48,962 nucleotides of DNA from an uncultured Oscillospiraceae bacterium (GCA_944385035.1 CALWVV010000017.1:1-48962), one strand, 5' to 3'. Counted from the stretch's first letter, positions 33,576-42,484 are shown. The notes: generated by a model from the sequence alone, not told the origin. Numbers and translations: made by a program.

Positions 33576-34520
33576 ATGAGAAAGGTAATTGATTTGTGCC
33601 TGGATATGCCCATGGGGGCAAAAGAATTGGCAAACACACTCAGTACCATGTGTCTGGATCCCCAGTATCGCGGCTACAAAAATTCCTATGGGGCAGGAAT
33701 TGCCGCGCAGGTAGGGCTTACCATCCAGGAGCTTGACAAGGTATATGAGCAGCAGGGAAAAGAGGGCTTCCAGCAAGTGGTTCATGCAGCGGCGGAACAG
33801 AATGCCATGAAGCCCGAGCAATTTGTGCGCCACCTGGATGAGATAGGAATTGAGTGGGGCATTACTTGCGACGGGGACCACGACAACAGAAAAACGGCGG
33901 AACTGGTTCAGGCGTATCCCAATAAATTGAAAGGCTTTATTTACGTCGATCCCAACAAAGGGGAGCAAGCGGTACGGGAGTTAGAGATGTGCGTGAAAGA
34001 ATATGGGCTGCATGCCCTGTATCTGACCGCCTTCCGCACCAAGCTGCCTGCCAGCGATAAGCGGAATTATCCCCTTTACAGCAAGGCGTGTGAGCTGGGG
34101 ATCCCGGTACATATTTATTCCAGCCTGAATCTTTCCAAGGCTGTGCCTTATGACATTGGTCATCCGCGTTATATCGACCAGGTGGCCAGGGATTTCCCGG
34201 AATTGAAGATCATGGCCGGCGTGAGCGGATGGCCCTGGGTATTGGAGTTTATGTGTCTGGCCCTTCGCCATGAGAATGTGTATTTGAACTTTGAAACCCA
34301 TTCACCGGAAAAAATGGCCATGCGGGGATCGGGTTATGAGCCGTATTTGTACTATGGTGAGAACAGCCTGAAGGAGCGAATTTGTTTTGCCTCCAACTGG
34401 GGGACGCAAAGTGTACCGGTGGAGAACATCATTGCTCAGGTGGAAGCACTGCCCTTCAGTGATGATGCCAAGGAGCACATTTTCTATCATAACGCAAAGC
34501 GGTTTTATGAAGAACTGTAA
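33576..34520 (+). CDS. Amidohydrolase-fold (PF04909-like) protein with an altered metal site
   Basis: 314 residues with AAAGGAGG before the ATG. The overall pattern fits the amidohydrolase 2 family (gamma-resorcylate decarboxylase/ACMSD type): an N-terminal strand with ID, a middle LGIPVHIYSS strand, SGWPWVLEFM, and ERICFASNWG near the end. The metal ligands expected in these places look changed: the HxH position reads C8-x-D10, the second His aligns with Tyr 181, the third with V216, and the final Asp with Asn 274. It may therefore be a metal-free lyase or hydrolase, or a binding protein. First gene of a four-gene operon under the palindrome. Confidence 0.7.
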   Translation: MRKVIDLCLDMPMGAKELANTLSTMCLDPQYRGYKNSYGAGIAAQVGLTIQELDKVYEQQGKEGFQQVVHAAAEQNAMKPEQFVRHLDEIGIEWGITCDGDHDNRKTAELVQAYPNKLKGFIYVDPNKGEQAVRELEMCVKEYGLHALYLTAFRTKLPASDKRNYPLYSKACELGIPVHIYSSLNLSKAVPYDIGHPRYIDQVARDFPELKIMAGVSGWPWVLEFMCLALRHENVYLNFETHSPEKMAMRGSGYEPYLYYGENSLKERICFASNWGTQSVPVENIIAQVEALPFSDDAKEHIFYHNAKRFYEEL

Positions 34521-34643
34521 AACAAGCAGGAAGCCCAGTATGTGTGGAGTAAGGAGAAAGGGAGGAGGTAAAGCGTATATAGCCCGGAAACAATGTAGCC
34601 CGTGTGTGTAAAAATTGTAATTTGACAGGAGGCGTCTATCGGA

Positions 34644-36062
34644 ATGGATCTGTATACACTTATCATTTTAACGTTCGTCATTTTCATGGTGATCAATGTG
34701 GTGATCGGTCTGCGGGGCCGGTCCCACGCCAGTACGACAAAGGACTTTTTGACCGCGTCGGGACAATCTGGATTTTGGTTTATCATTGCATCGGCGGTTG
34801 GCGCCAGCATTGGATCGGGTGTGGTTATTGGCACCACACAATATGCCGTCTCCTTGGGCGTGGCGGGCGCCTGGTATGCCATCGCCTGCGGCCTGGCCTG
34901 TGTGGTCCATGCCTTCTGCATGACCCGGTTTATTTACCGCAATAAGCTGGTGTCCTTCTCGGACTATTTTAAGAGAAGATATTCCGGAAACTTCATTGTC
35001 CTCCTTTACAGCGGCATCGGTCCCTTTGCCTGCGCCGCTTCCATGGGCGGGCAATTGGTGGCCTCCAAGGCGATCTTTTCGGCCTTTGGAATTGACCCTG
35101 TCATTGGACTGGTGATCACAGCGGCGGTTATGCTGGTATATACCATGTTTGCCGGCCTGTGGGGGTCTTACGCCACGGCGGTGTTCCAGGTGGGAGTGAT
35201 CATCGTGGGCGTGCTGGTGGTAGGTGTCTCCATGCTCACGCAGGGTGGCCTGGATGTGGTCCATTCCTACTATCCGGCGGAAAAGTTTGACCTGTTTAAC
35301 ATTACCCCGGAGCTGTGGATGATGTTTGTGGGACCCATGGTGCTTTCTGTGCTGGTGGATCAGACCTCTGTGCAGCGCGCAGCCTCCGCCAAAACGGAGA
35401 ATACCGCTTTTTGGGGCCATCTGCTCAGCTGTGTCCCCATGTTCCTCTTTGCGATCCTTATGGTTTACATTGGCATGTGGGGCGGCGCGGAGTTCCCCGA
35501 GGCCGGCACCAGCGCGTTTGTTGTTCTGCTGATGAATAAAGTGCCCCCTCTGGTGTGTGCCATTATGATTTGTGCCATTTTGGCGGCGATCATGTCCACT
35601 GCCAGCGGTGCTCTGGTGGCCACCGATGCTCTGGTGGTGCATGACCTGTATTGTGGATTTATCAATAAGAATGCCAGCGAGGCCCAGCAGAAGCGTTTGA
35701 ATCTGGCGGTCAATGTGATCGTCTCCATTGCGGCGGTCATCTGTGCCGCCATTTTTGAGAATGTTATTGACCTGCTTTCCGTGGGCTACACCATCATGCT
35801 GGCCGGTACCTTGGTGCCTCTGGTAGGCGGAATTATTTGGAAACGCGGCACCACCAAGGGCGCTGCCGCCGCGGCAGCTGTGGGCATGGGCACTGCACTG
35901 CTGAGTATTTTCGGAGTGATTACCGTTCCCTTCTCCAGCGTGTTCCCCGTGGTTCCCGGCATCATCGCCTATGTGATTGTCAGCTTGTGCACCAAGCACT
36001 CTCCCACGGAGAATACGGCGAAGGTGGCAGAGGTGGTCGCTTCCGCCAAGGAAGAGAAGTAG
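34644..36062 (+). CDS. Sodium:solute symporter (SSS family)
   Basis: 472 residues with about 13 membrane helices. SSS features: the unwound first helix region FWFIIASAVGASIGSGVVIG, the conserved GGQ-like LVASKAIF stretch, the Na2-site helix IMICAILAAIMSTASGALVA and the short charged tail. The start follows AGGAGG by 13 bases. It imports an organic solute with sodium; members near it carry proline, pantothenate or carboxylates. Its place in this operon suggests it imports the substrate of the enoate reductase or crotonase-type enzymes (inference). Confidence 0.88.
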   Translation: MDLYTLIILTFVIFMVINVVIGLRGRSHASTTKDFLTASGQSGFWFIIASAVGASIGSGVVIGTTQYAVSLGVAGAWYAIACGLACVVHAFCMTRFIYRNKLVSFSDYFKRRYSGNFIVLLYSGIGPFACAASMGGQLVASKAIFSAFGIDPVIGLVITAAVMLVYTMFAGLWGSYATAVFQVGVIIVGVLVVGVSMLTQGGLDVVHSYYPAEKFDLFNITPELWMMFVGPMVLSVLVDQTSVQRAASAKTENTAFWGHLLSCVPMFLFAILMVYIGMWGGAEFPEAGTSAFVVLLMNKVPPLVCAIMICAILAAIMSTASGALVATDALVVHDLYCGFINKNASEAQQKRLNLAVNVIVSIAAVICAAIFENVIDLLSVGYTIMLAGTLVPLVGGIIWKRGTTKGAAAAAAVGMGTALLSIFGVITVPFSSVFPVVPGIIAYVIVSLCTKHSPTENTAKVAEVVASAKEEK

Positions 36063-36157
36063 GCCTCCTCTATGGTGACTGCAGGCAGGGCGGCACGAAC
36101 CGCCCTGTGGGGAAAGAACGTTGAGAGCCCAGGGCAAGGGCAGAATGGAGAATGATT

Positions 36158-36958
36158 ATGGAATATGTGACGATCCTTACAGAAAAAGTGGAGCGGGTTG
36201 GCGTGATTACATTAAATTATCCGCCCCTCAATTCGGTGAGCAAGCGTATGATGGCAGAGCTGATGGATGCGCTTGAGACCTTTGAAAAGGATGACGTAGT
36301 GCGGGCGGTCATGCTCAAAAGCAACGGACCGGATTTCTCCTATGGCGCGGACGGCGGGGATATTACAAAAAACCTGAACGGAGCAACCGAGGAGATTTCG
36401 GAGAGCTTTTCCGTGCTGGGAAATCGGCTGGTTGAGCGCATAGACTGCTATCCCAAGCCCACTTTGGTAGCGGCCAAAGGCCGGTGTATCGGAGGATCCA
36501 CGGCGCTGTTCAATGCCTTTGATATCCGTATCGTGGGTGAGGGGTTCCGCATGCACGATGGAGATATTTACTATGGTACGGTGGGGTCCTGGGGCATGAG
36601 TTCTCTTCGCCTGCCCATGTGGATTGGCAGAAACAAGGTTTTGGATTATATGTTCCTCAACGAGGACTTTACCGGGCGGCAGTGCTATGAGCTGGGCCTT
36701 GCCAGCAAGGTAGTGGCGGACGAACTGGTGGAGGAAGTTGGTTTGGCCATTGCCAAAAAAATGTCCAAAGCGGCGCCCATTGCGGTAAAGTACTATAAGG
36801 ACTGCGTCCGGATGGCCACCCAAAACAACATTGAGCAGGCACGTGAGTTTGAGCTGAAGGCGGCTGAGATCGTATTTGCCACCGAGGACAGCAAGAGAGG
36901 CCTGCGCTCTGTGGTGGAAAATCATGGAGTGCCCAACTGCGAATTTTTCGGCAGGTAG
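36158..36958 (+). CDS. Enoyl-CoA hydratase/isomerase family (crotonase) protein
   Basis: 266 residues from the ATG at 36158 (GGAG eight bases upstream; the ATG at 36152 is too close). Crotonase fold: NYPPLNSVSKRMMAELMDAL, the oxyanion-hole segments FSYGADGGDI and GRCIGGSTALFNAFDIRIVG, then a helix YELGLASKVVADELVEEVG. The glutamate positions of true hydratases are not evident (the region reads GDIYYGTVGSWGMSS), so it may be an isomerase, hydrolase or decarboxylase of a CoA ester. Acts in the cytoplasm, probably on the imported acid after CoA activation; no CoA ligase is in view. Confidence 0.82.
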   Translation: MEYVTILTEKVERVGVITLNYPPLNSVSKRMMAELMDALETFEKDDVVRAVMLKSNGPDFSYGADGGDITKNLNGATEEISESFSVLGNRLVERIDCYPKPTLVAAKGRCIGGSTALFNAFDIRIVGEGFRMHDGDIYYGTVGSWGMSSLRLPMWIGRNKVLDYMFLNEDFTGRQCYELGLASKVVADELVEEVGLAIAKKMSKAAPIAVKYYKDCVRMATQNNIEQAREFELKAAEIVFATEDSKRGLRSVVENHGVPNCEFFGR

Positions 36959-37123
36959 GCCGTATCACAGAATTGTCGGCGGAGAGGGGGAGACGATCCC
37001 CCTCTCCGCGTGGTGTTTGGAAAGATTCAGATGCATCATCTCCCTGGTTTTACATAGGGAACGAAATTTTTGCGTAAGCGGACGGGCCTATGAAGGGACC
37101 GTCAAGGAGAAGAGGCAAGGAAA

Positions 37124-38545
37124 ATGGCGGTACCGGGAAGCATATTGGATGGAAGCATTCCACCATGGAAGCAAGTGGTGTTGCTGTCGTGGCCTACGAT
37201 CGTGGAGCTGCTTTTGCAGACGGCGGTTAATTATGTGGACACGGCCATGGTAGGCAGCATCGGTGTGGATGCCACAGCTGCTGTGGGAGTGACCATGTCT
37301 ACCATTTGGCTGATCAATGGCTTTATGAATGCGGTGGGGGTCGGATATTCCGTGCTGGTAGCCCACAGCATTGGGGAAGGAAATTTTGACCAGGCAAAGA
37401 AAATCATCCGGCAGTCTGTTCTGGCTACCGTAGTGGTGGGCCTCTTGCTGACGGCGCTGGTGACCCTTGTGGTGGCTCCCTGGCTTCCGGTTTGGATGCA
37501 TGCCGACCCGGTGGTGATCCCCATGGCCCGGAGCTATTTGCAGATTATTGGCATGGCGTATTTGTTCAACGTATCGTTGATTGTCTGTTCCAGCATTCTG
37601 CGCTGTGCCGGTGATACGAAAACGCCCATGAAGTTCAATATCATGACGAATCTGATCAACGTTGTGGGCAATTATTTTTTGATTTATCCCACCACCCAAA
37701 TGACCCTGTTCGGGCACAGCTTTACCCTGCATCGGGCGGGCTGGGGGGTCAGCGGAGCTGCCGCGGCCACCGCTGCCTCCATTGTGTTTTCCGGCGTCAG
37801 CTTGATGGCGGTGCTGTTTTTGCGGCCTGCGGCCTACCGGATCGGGCTGAAGGAGGGGTTTCGTCCGGACAGGAAGATCATCAAGCGAGCCATTGCCCTG
37901 GGAACTCCCGCAGCCATGGAACGGGTGACCATCTCTCTGGGACAGATTGCGGCTACGGCGATGATTACGGGACTGGGTACCATGGCACTGTCTGCCAATC
38001 TCCTGGCGGATACGGGCGAAAAGCTCTGTTATCTGCCGGTTTACGGCTTTGCCACCGCCGGGACCACGCTGGTGGCCCAGTCTCTGGGCGCGGGAAAGCG
38101 GGAGCTGGCAGTGCGCTACGGCCGGTGGTGCAACCGTCTGGGGATCGGTGTTATGCTGGTGACCAGTACGATCATGTTTCTTTGTGCGGCGCCCATTATT
38201 GGCTTTTTCACCGATGATGGCCCAACGATTCTTTTGGCGGCTAAAATGCTGCGGATTGAGGCGTTTGCAGAGCCCTTCCTGGCTGTGGGCGTGGTGTTGG
38301 CCGGGGTATTGCGCGGCGTGCGGGACACGCGCTGGCCCTTCTACATTTCGCTGGCAGGTATGTGGGTGGTGCGGATTCCGCTCTCCTATGTGCTGATCCA
38401 TGTGTTCGGCTGGGGACTGGAAGCTATTTGGGGAGCCATGATCATCGATTGGCTGGTCAGGGCGGTTCTGTCCTATACCCGATTCTGCTGGCAGAGCAGG
38501 CGTTGGCAGCAGATGGGGGAGAGCGGGGAACGAGTACGTTCCTAA
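37124..38545 (+). CDS. MATE-family efflux transporter
   Basis: 473 residues with twelve membrane helices. MATE repeats are recognisable: PTIVELLLQTAVNYVDTAMV at the start of the first half and GTPAAMERVTISLGQIAATA at the start of the second, each followed by GVGYSVLVAHSIGEGNFDQA-type and TLVAQSLGAGKRELAVRYGR segments. It exports organic cations or drugs with sodium or protons. As the last gene of the operon it could export the reduced end product or protect from a toxic substrate. Confidence 0.9.
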   Translation: MAVPGSILDGSIPPWKQVVLLSWPTIVELLLQTAVNYVDTAMVGSIGVDATAAVGVTMSTIWLINGFMNAVGVGYSVLVAHSIGEGNFDQAKKIIRQSVLATVVVGLLLTALVTLVVAPWLPVWMHADPVVIPMARSYLQIIGMAYLFNVSLIVCSSILRCAGDTKTPMKFNIMTNLINVVGNYFLIYPTTQMTLFGHSFTLHRAGWGVSGAAAATAASIVFSGVSLMAVLFLRPAAYRIGLKEGFRPDRKIIKRAIALGTPAAMERVTISLGQIAATAMITGLGTMALSANLLADTGEKLCYLPVYGFATAGTTLVAQSLGAGKRELAVRYGRWCNRLGIGVMLVTSTIMFLCAAPIIGFFTDDGPTILLAAKMLRIEAFAEPFLAVGVVLAGVLRGVRDTRWPFYISLAGMWVVRIPLSYVLIHVFGWGLEAIWGAMIIDWLVRAVLSYTRFCWQSRRWQQMGESGERVRS

Positions 38546-38551
38546 AAAAAC

Positions 38552-38600
38552 AATTCCGGAGAAGCAGGGGCAAACATCTGCTTCTCCGGAATTTTGTTTT
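38552..38600. terminator. Terminator between the MATE gene and the enoate reductase gene
   Basis: Perfect 16-bp arms (38552-38567 and 38578-38593), A-run before and T-rich tract after; works for both convergent genes. Confidence 0.9.
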
Positions 38601-38654
38601 ATGATTCCGCTGTGCCTGGAGAGAAAGGACAGAACATTTTGACTGAGCGGGAGG

Positions 38655-40571
38655 TTAAATGTGCAGGGCCTGGAGATAGCCCTCTCGGGTGGCTTCCATA
38701 ATGCGCCGTCCTGCCAGCGCATCGCCAATCACCACAGCCTGAGGGAAAGCGGTTTGGAATTCGGCCAGGGTGCGGGAATCGGGCTTGGAGCCCAGAGCAA
38801 GCACCACAAAATCACAGGGAATTTGGACGCTGTGTGTTCCGGTTTGGGCTTCGATACCTTGCTGTGTGACTGCGGTGAGCCGATGGCTGGTGAGAATCTC
38901 TGCCCCGTGTTCCTTTAACGCCTTGACGAGGGTAAAGACCACGCTGGCGTATACGCCCTGTCCAACTTCCTCCATCTGTTCCACTAACACGACGTGGCAG
39001 CCCTGCTCGGCAAGAAATTCTCCGGTTTCAAGGCCGACAAGACCTCCGCCGATGACAGCGACCCGGCCTGTGACTGTGACGCTGCCGGTAAGCACATCGG
39101 CAAACGTGTACATGGTCTTAGCGGAAGGAATTGCAGGAACGATGGGCTGGGCGCCGCAGGCAAGGAACAGAGCAGCGGGCTTCAGGGCACGGACTGCTTC
39201 AGGGGTGGCTCTGGTGTTCAACCGGATCTGGACACCGGCTTCCTCCAGCTCGCCGATCATGGTGTCGCGCAGACGGGTGATCAGGTGTTTTTTAGGGGGC
39301 TTATCCGCTAAGTTAAGAGCACCGCCCAATTGAGCTTCCTGCTCAAACAGCGTCACATGGTATCCCCGATGGGCCAACGTAACTGCGGCCTCCATACCGG
39401 CAGGGCCGCCGCCGACCACCACGGCGCACTCACCGCTGCGGTCACGGATGGGGGCGGGGAAGTATAGCTCCCGACCGGTTCGCGGATTGACTGCACACCC
39501 AATATGGCGCCCCATGGCCAGCTCGGAGAAGCACTGCATACATCCCACACAGCTGCGGATGGTCTCAGGAACCCCATTTTTTGCTTTGTTGGGCCAATCT
39601 GGATCGGCCAGGAGGCTGCGGCCGGCCCCGATGAAGTCACTGACGCCTTCCTCCAGCAATGCTTCCGCTGTTTCTGGAGACTTAATGGTATTGACCGCAA
39701 TGACAGGGACCGATACGGCGGCCCGGATCGTCTTGGCCAGGTGCTTTTTCCAGCCCTCCGGATAGGCATAGGGCTCCATAATGGTGACGCCGCTCTCATG
39801 CAGTCCATTGCTTACATTGATCACGTCGGCGCCGGCCTCCACCATGGCCTGTGCAATCTTGACCCCGTCCTGAAGGCTATTTCCATCGGGCATAAATTCG
39901 TCGGCGCTGATGCGTACGCTCAGAGGGAAACCGGGACAGGCTTGTTTGATTCCCTGAATGATCTCCAGAGCAAAACGCAGCCGGTTTTCAAAGGAGCCTC
40001 CATATTCATCGGTCCGATGGTTGTGGCGGGGACTGAGGAATTGGTTGATAAGATAGCCGTGAGCTGCGTGGATTTCTACGCCGTCCGCACCGCCCAGGCG
40101 TGCAATCCTTGCGCCTGCAATAAACTTCTGAACGAGCTGATGGACTTCCTGTATGCTCAGCTCCCTGGGCATAGCTCCCTTGCTGTTGGGGATGGCACTG
40201 GGTGCCACCAGGGGACGGCCTGCATTCAGGGCAGCCATGCCTTCCTTGCCTGGGTGCTGCAGTTGAATAAAAAGTTTGGTGCCGTAGCTGTGGACCGTAT
40301 CGGTAAGCTGCTGGAGCGGCCCGATGTGTTTAAGGTCGGTGACACCCAATTGATGGGGCATGCCTTTTCCGTCTACGTCGTCTACGCGGGTCACTTCGGT
40401 GATGATAAGACCTACGCCCCCTCTGGCCCGTGCTTCGTAGTATTTGATGATTTCTGGGGTGGCCTGACCATCGGCGCCGCCCAAGCAGACGCCCATGGCA
40501 GTCATAACAATGCGGTTTTTGATTGTCAGATTTGCAATTTTGCCAGGTTCAAATAGTTTGGAAACGTTCAC
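38655..40571 (-). CDS. Flavin/Fe-S enoate reductase (old yellow enzyme family, 2-enoate or BaiCD type)
   Basis: 638 residues from a GTG at 40571 with AAAGGAGGG upstream. The first 330 residues are an OYE-type FMN barrel (LFIQLQHPGKEG, HAAHGYLINQFLSPRHNHRT with Tyr 173 as likely proton donor). Cysteines 341, 344, 347 and 359 (CVGCMQC...C) bind a 4Fe-4S cluster. The C-terminal part has two dinucleotide folds, VVVGGGPAGMEAAVTLAHRG for FAD and VAVIGGGLVGLETGEFLAEQ for NAD(P)H. Family members reduce C=C bonds of 2-enoates, dienoyl-CoA or bile-acid intermediates. The real substrate is unknown here; regulation by the neighbouring TetR is indicated. Confidence 0.92.
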   Translation of the reverse strand: MNVSKLFEPGKIANLTIKNRIVMTAMGVCLGGADGQATPEIIKYYEARARGGVGLIITEVTRVDDVDGKGMPHQLGVTDLKHIGPLQQLTDTVHSYGTKLFIQLQHPGKEGMAALNAGRPLVAPSAIPNSKGAMPRELSIQEVHQLVQKFIAGARIARLGGADGVEIHAAHGYLINQFLSPRHNHRTDEYGGSFENRLRFALEIIQGIKQACPGFPLSVRISADEFMPDGNSLQDGVKIAQAMVEAGADVINVSNGLHESGVTIMEPYAYPEGWKKHLAKTIRAAVSVPVIAVNTIKSPETAEALLEEGVSDFIGAGRSLLADPDWPNKAKNGVPETIRSCVGCMQCFSELAMGRHIGCAVNPRTGRELYFPAPIRDRSGECAVVVGGGPAGMEAAVTLAHRGYHVTLFEQEAQLGGALNLADKPPKKHLITRLRDTMIGELEEAGVQIRLNTRATPEAVRALKPAALFLACGAQPIVPAIPSAKTMYTFADVLTGSVTVTGRVAVIGGGLVGLETGEFLAEQGCHVVLVEQMEEVGQGVYASVVFTLVKALKEHGAEILTSHRLTAVTQQGIEAQTGTHSVQIPCDFVVLALGSKPDSRTLAEFQTAFPQAVVIGDALAGRRIMEATREGYLQALHI

Positions 40572-40620
40572 AGCAAGTCCCTCCTTTGTTCTAAGCGTAC
40601 CGGTTTCTTGGTGAAAAATA

Positions 40621-40669
40621 ATAATTTTACGCGCGTCAAAATTATACCATGGGTGTGGGAAAATGTCAA
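40621..40669 (-). promoter_or_regulatory. Promoter and operator of the enoate reductase gene
   Basis: Minus-strand promoter with TTGACA (40669-40664), 17-base spacer and TATAAT (40646-40641), fully consensus, also with an upstream TGG. Directly downstream, 40621-40645 is a near-palindrome (one base indel) sharing TTGACGCGCGT with the perfect palindrome at 33472-33505. Binding here would block initiation or clearance. Confidence 0.82.
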
Positions 40670-40740
40670 CGAGCCCAGGGGAAGAATTGCCCAAGAGCGC
40701 CGGTTCTGTCCTTCCAAAGTCCTTTGTTTTTCCCAAAATT

Positions 40741-40769
40741 AAAAAAGAGGCACCTGCTTACAGGTGCCT
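40741..40769 (-). terminator. Terminator at the end of the island's HExxH gene transcript
   Basis: AGGCACCTG (40748-40756) and CAGGTGCCT (40761-40769), and on the minus strand a T-run (40746-40741). It lies about 190 bases beyond the HExxH gene stop. I see no convincing gene in 40773-40956. Confidence 0.8.
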
Positions 40770-40956
40770 TTTATAAGGTAGTTGATATACGCGGTAAGGT
40801 TCAGAATTTGATGGAACATGTCTCCGCACAGTTTAATCCAGTGGCATTGTCAAACCTATGCCCAAAGGGGCGGAGAGTGCGGTGTCTGCCTCAAAATTTT
40901 TACACCATAGTGTTAGCGTTTTGGTAGAAATAGTTTGCAGCCTCTCTTTAAATTCA

Positions 40957-42243
40957 TCATCTATACTGTATATCTGATAATTTGTACGCATTTAAAAAAT
41001 TCCAAAATGGGCAGGCATCATTTTTCTTGATTCTTTTTTCTCGATCGAATAGATAGCCCCCATTGCAATCAACGGTATAGTTGCAGTGACAGAATTTTCG
41101 AATAGGACAGGAGTTCGCTTTTCTATCTTCTATAAAAAGCAAGAAATTCTCAAGAATATAAAATTGTATAAATTCTTGTGTAGTTCTTTCTTCCTGGCTT
41201 TGAGTGTTTGGGAAAGAAATATATTCCCCCTTTTTATTCATAACGAGAGGGATTCCAACGGTAGAAATGGTTTCTTTCATAAAATTATGAAGTTCTGGAG
41301 TGCTCATGTGAAACAGATCCGTAAAAATAAAACGATTCGATAATCGATCTTTCGCAAATTTACTTACTTCCGAAACCCATTCCACTATTTGAGGAAACCT
41401 ACCATAACCAGTTTGAAGATCAGTTTTAAATTGCTCTAACCTTCTGTTGGTTTTATGCAACAGGCTTTCTGCAATACCGTCGGTCGTTTGAAAACCTGAG
41501 AGCAAAAGTAACTGATATATTTCTTTGGGATCTAAGTCATCGCTGGAGAAGAATGCTCGCATACTGTCGTTTTTAAGAAACTGCTGAAACATAAAACGAA
41601 TTGGATTATCATTGTAGAGACAATATTCTGCGATGCACAGTCGAGTGGCAACTGGCAGGCGAGATAGTCCATACTTTTCAAAAAGGATATCTACAGATTC
41701 ATATGGAAATTGTGAAACTGCAGAATTAGCGGGAAAATGTTTCCTTTCGATTTTGTGAGCAATGTACTCTAATAAATCTCTGGCGCCTATATTATAATTT
41801 TCTGACATGTTGTCTATTGGTATAGAATATTTATAAATTGTGGATTTTCGCTGTTTGCGAGTAAATGATTCATCAAATGCACAGAATTCTTCGGATGAAA
41901 TAAGAGGCTCACCGATGTCGGCTACTTGATCTATAAACTTTCCATCCCCAATGGTGTATTGATATTGAAGTTTCAGAAGCTGCGAATCGCGATTCCACTC
42001 CTCGAAGGGACGTTTTAAATACCCTTTGCGACATGCAATTTCAGAAATATCATAAAACCAACGAATCTTACTTAAATTTAACCGAATATTATACGGTAAA
42101 ATTAGGTCTTGGAGATAGTGAACGAATTCATGCGCAAACGTTGCGGGATTCGCTTCGATTGCAACATTGATCTTATCATTGGTTTCCAGAATGATACTAA
42201 AAAAAGATGGAATATACTGTCCATCAATGTTTCTTAATGGCAT
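40957..42243 (-). CDS. Putative zinc metallopeptidase (HExxH) of unknown family with a Cys-rich C-terminus
   Basis: 428 residues from the ATG at 42243 (GAGGAG upstream). Residues 34-48 (ATFAHEFVHYLQDLI) contain HEFVH, the zincin motif, unusually close to the N-terminus. The middle is helical and rich in Phe, Tyr, Lys and Glu. The last 50 residues have five Cys (SCPIRKFCHCNYTVDCNGGY, DACPF) that could bind a second zinc. No signal peptide, so it acts inside the cell. Downstream of the PIN/ImmA/HTH genes in the same direction but separated by a terminator. Base composition is AT-richer than the core genome. A third zinc ligand could not be assigned, so peptidase activity is inferred from the motif only. 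Confidence 0.6.
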   Translation of the reverse strand: MPLRNIDGQYIPSFFSIILETNDKINVAIEANPATFAHEFVHYLQDLILPYNIRLNLSKIRWFYDISEIACRKGYLKRPFEEWNRDSQLLKLQYQYTIGDGKFIDQVADIGEPLISSEEFCAFDESFTRKQRKSTIYKYSIPIDNMSENYNIGARDLLEYIAHKIERKHFPANSAVSQFPYESVDILFEKYGLSRLPVATRLCIAEYCLYNDNPIRFMFQQFLKNDSMRAFFSSDDLDPKEIYQLLLLSGFQTTDGIAESLLHKTNRRLEQFKTDLQTGYGRFPQIVEWVSEVSKFAKDRLSNRFIFTDLFHMSTPELHNFMKETISTVGIPLVMNKKGEYISFPNTQSQEERTTQEFIQFYILENFLLFIEDRKANSCPIRKFCHCNYTVDCNGGYLFDREKRIKKNDACPFWNFLNAYKLSDIQYR

Positions 42244-42261
42244 GCAGATCTCCTCACAAAT

Positions 42262-42444
42262 TACATATTATTGGTGTCTGTACCACTTAGATGCCGCTGC
42301 CAAATCATCAAACGGCCCTTCTGAGCCGCGCCGCGAGTGCGGCGTAAATTCGGAGCGCAGCGAAGAATTGCGCAGGTTCGGCTTTGCCGACCCCGAGCAT
42401 TTGAATCTCCGAAGGGAGGAGGCGGCCTTGAGCCGCCGGAATCC
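42262..42444 (-). other. GC-rich structured segment inside the AT-rich island
   Basis: This stretch differs sharply in composition from both neighbours and contains several small stems (for example CGCCGC-GAGT-GCGGCG and GGCGG...GCCGCC). It is open in one minus-strand frame (SAKPNLRNSSLRSEF...) but has no credible start or ribosome site. It looks like an inserted repeat or structured RNA rather than a gene. Confidence 0.4.
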
Positions 42445-42484
42445 AAAAAAGAAACACCAGCCTACAGGCTGGTGTTTCTTTTTT
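42445..42484. terminator. Strong terminator hairpin after the PIN gene
   Basis: Perfect 19-bp arms (42445-42463 and 42466-42484) with A-run and T-run ends, about 150 bases after the PIN gene stop. It should separate the HTH-ImmA-PIN operon from the HExxH gene. Between it and the stop (42485-42634) I see no gene. Confidence 0.88.

Noticed and set aside
40649-40927. A 92-codon plus-strand frame right of the enoate reductase promoter
   Set aside because: It begins inside the minus-strand promoter and reads through a terminator hairpin; no ribosome site. The part after 40773 is slightly protein-like but not enough to call.
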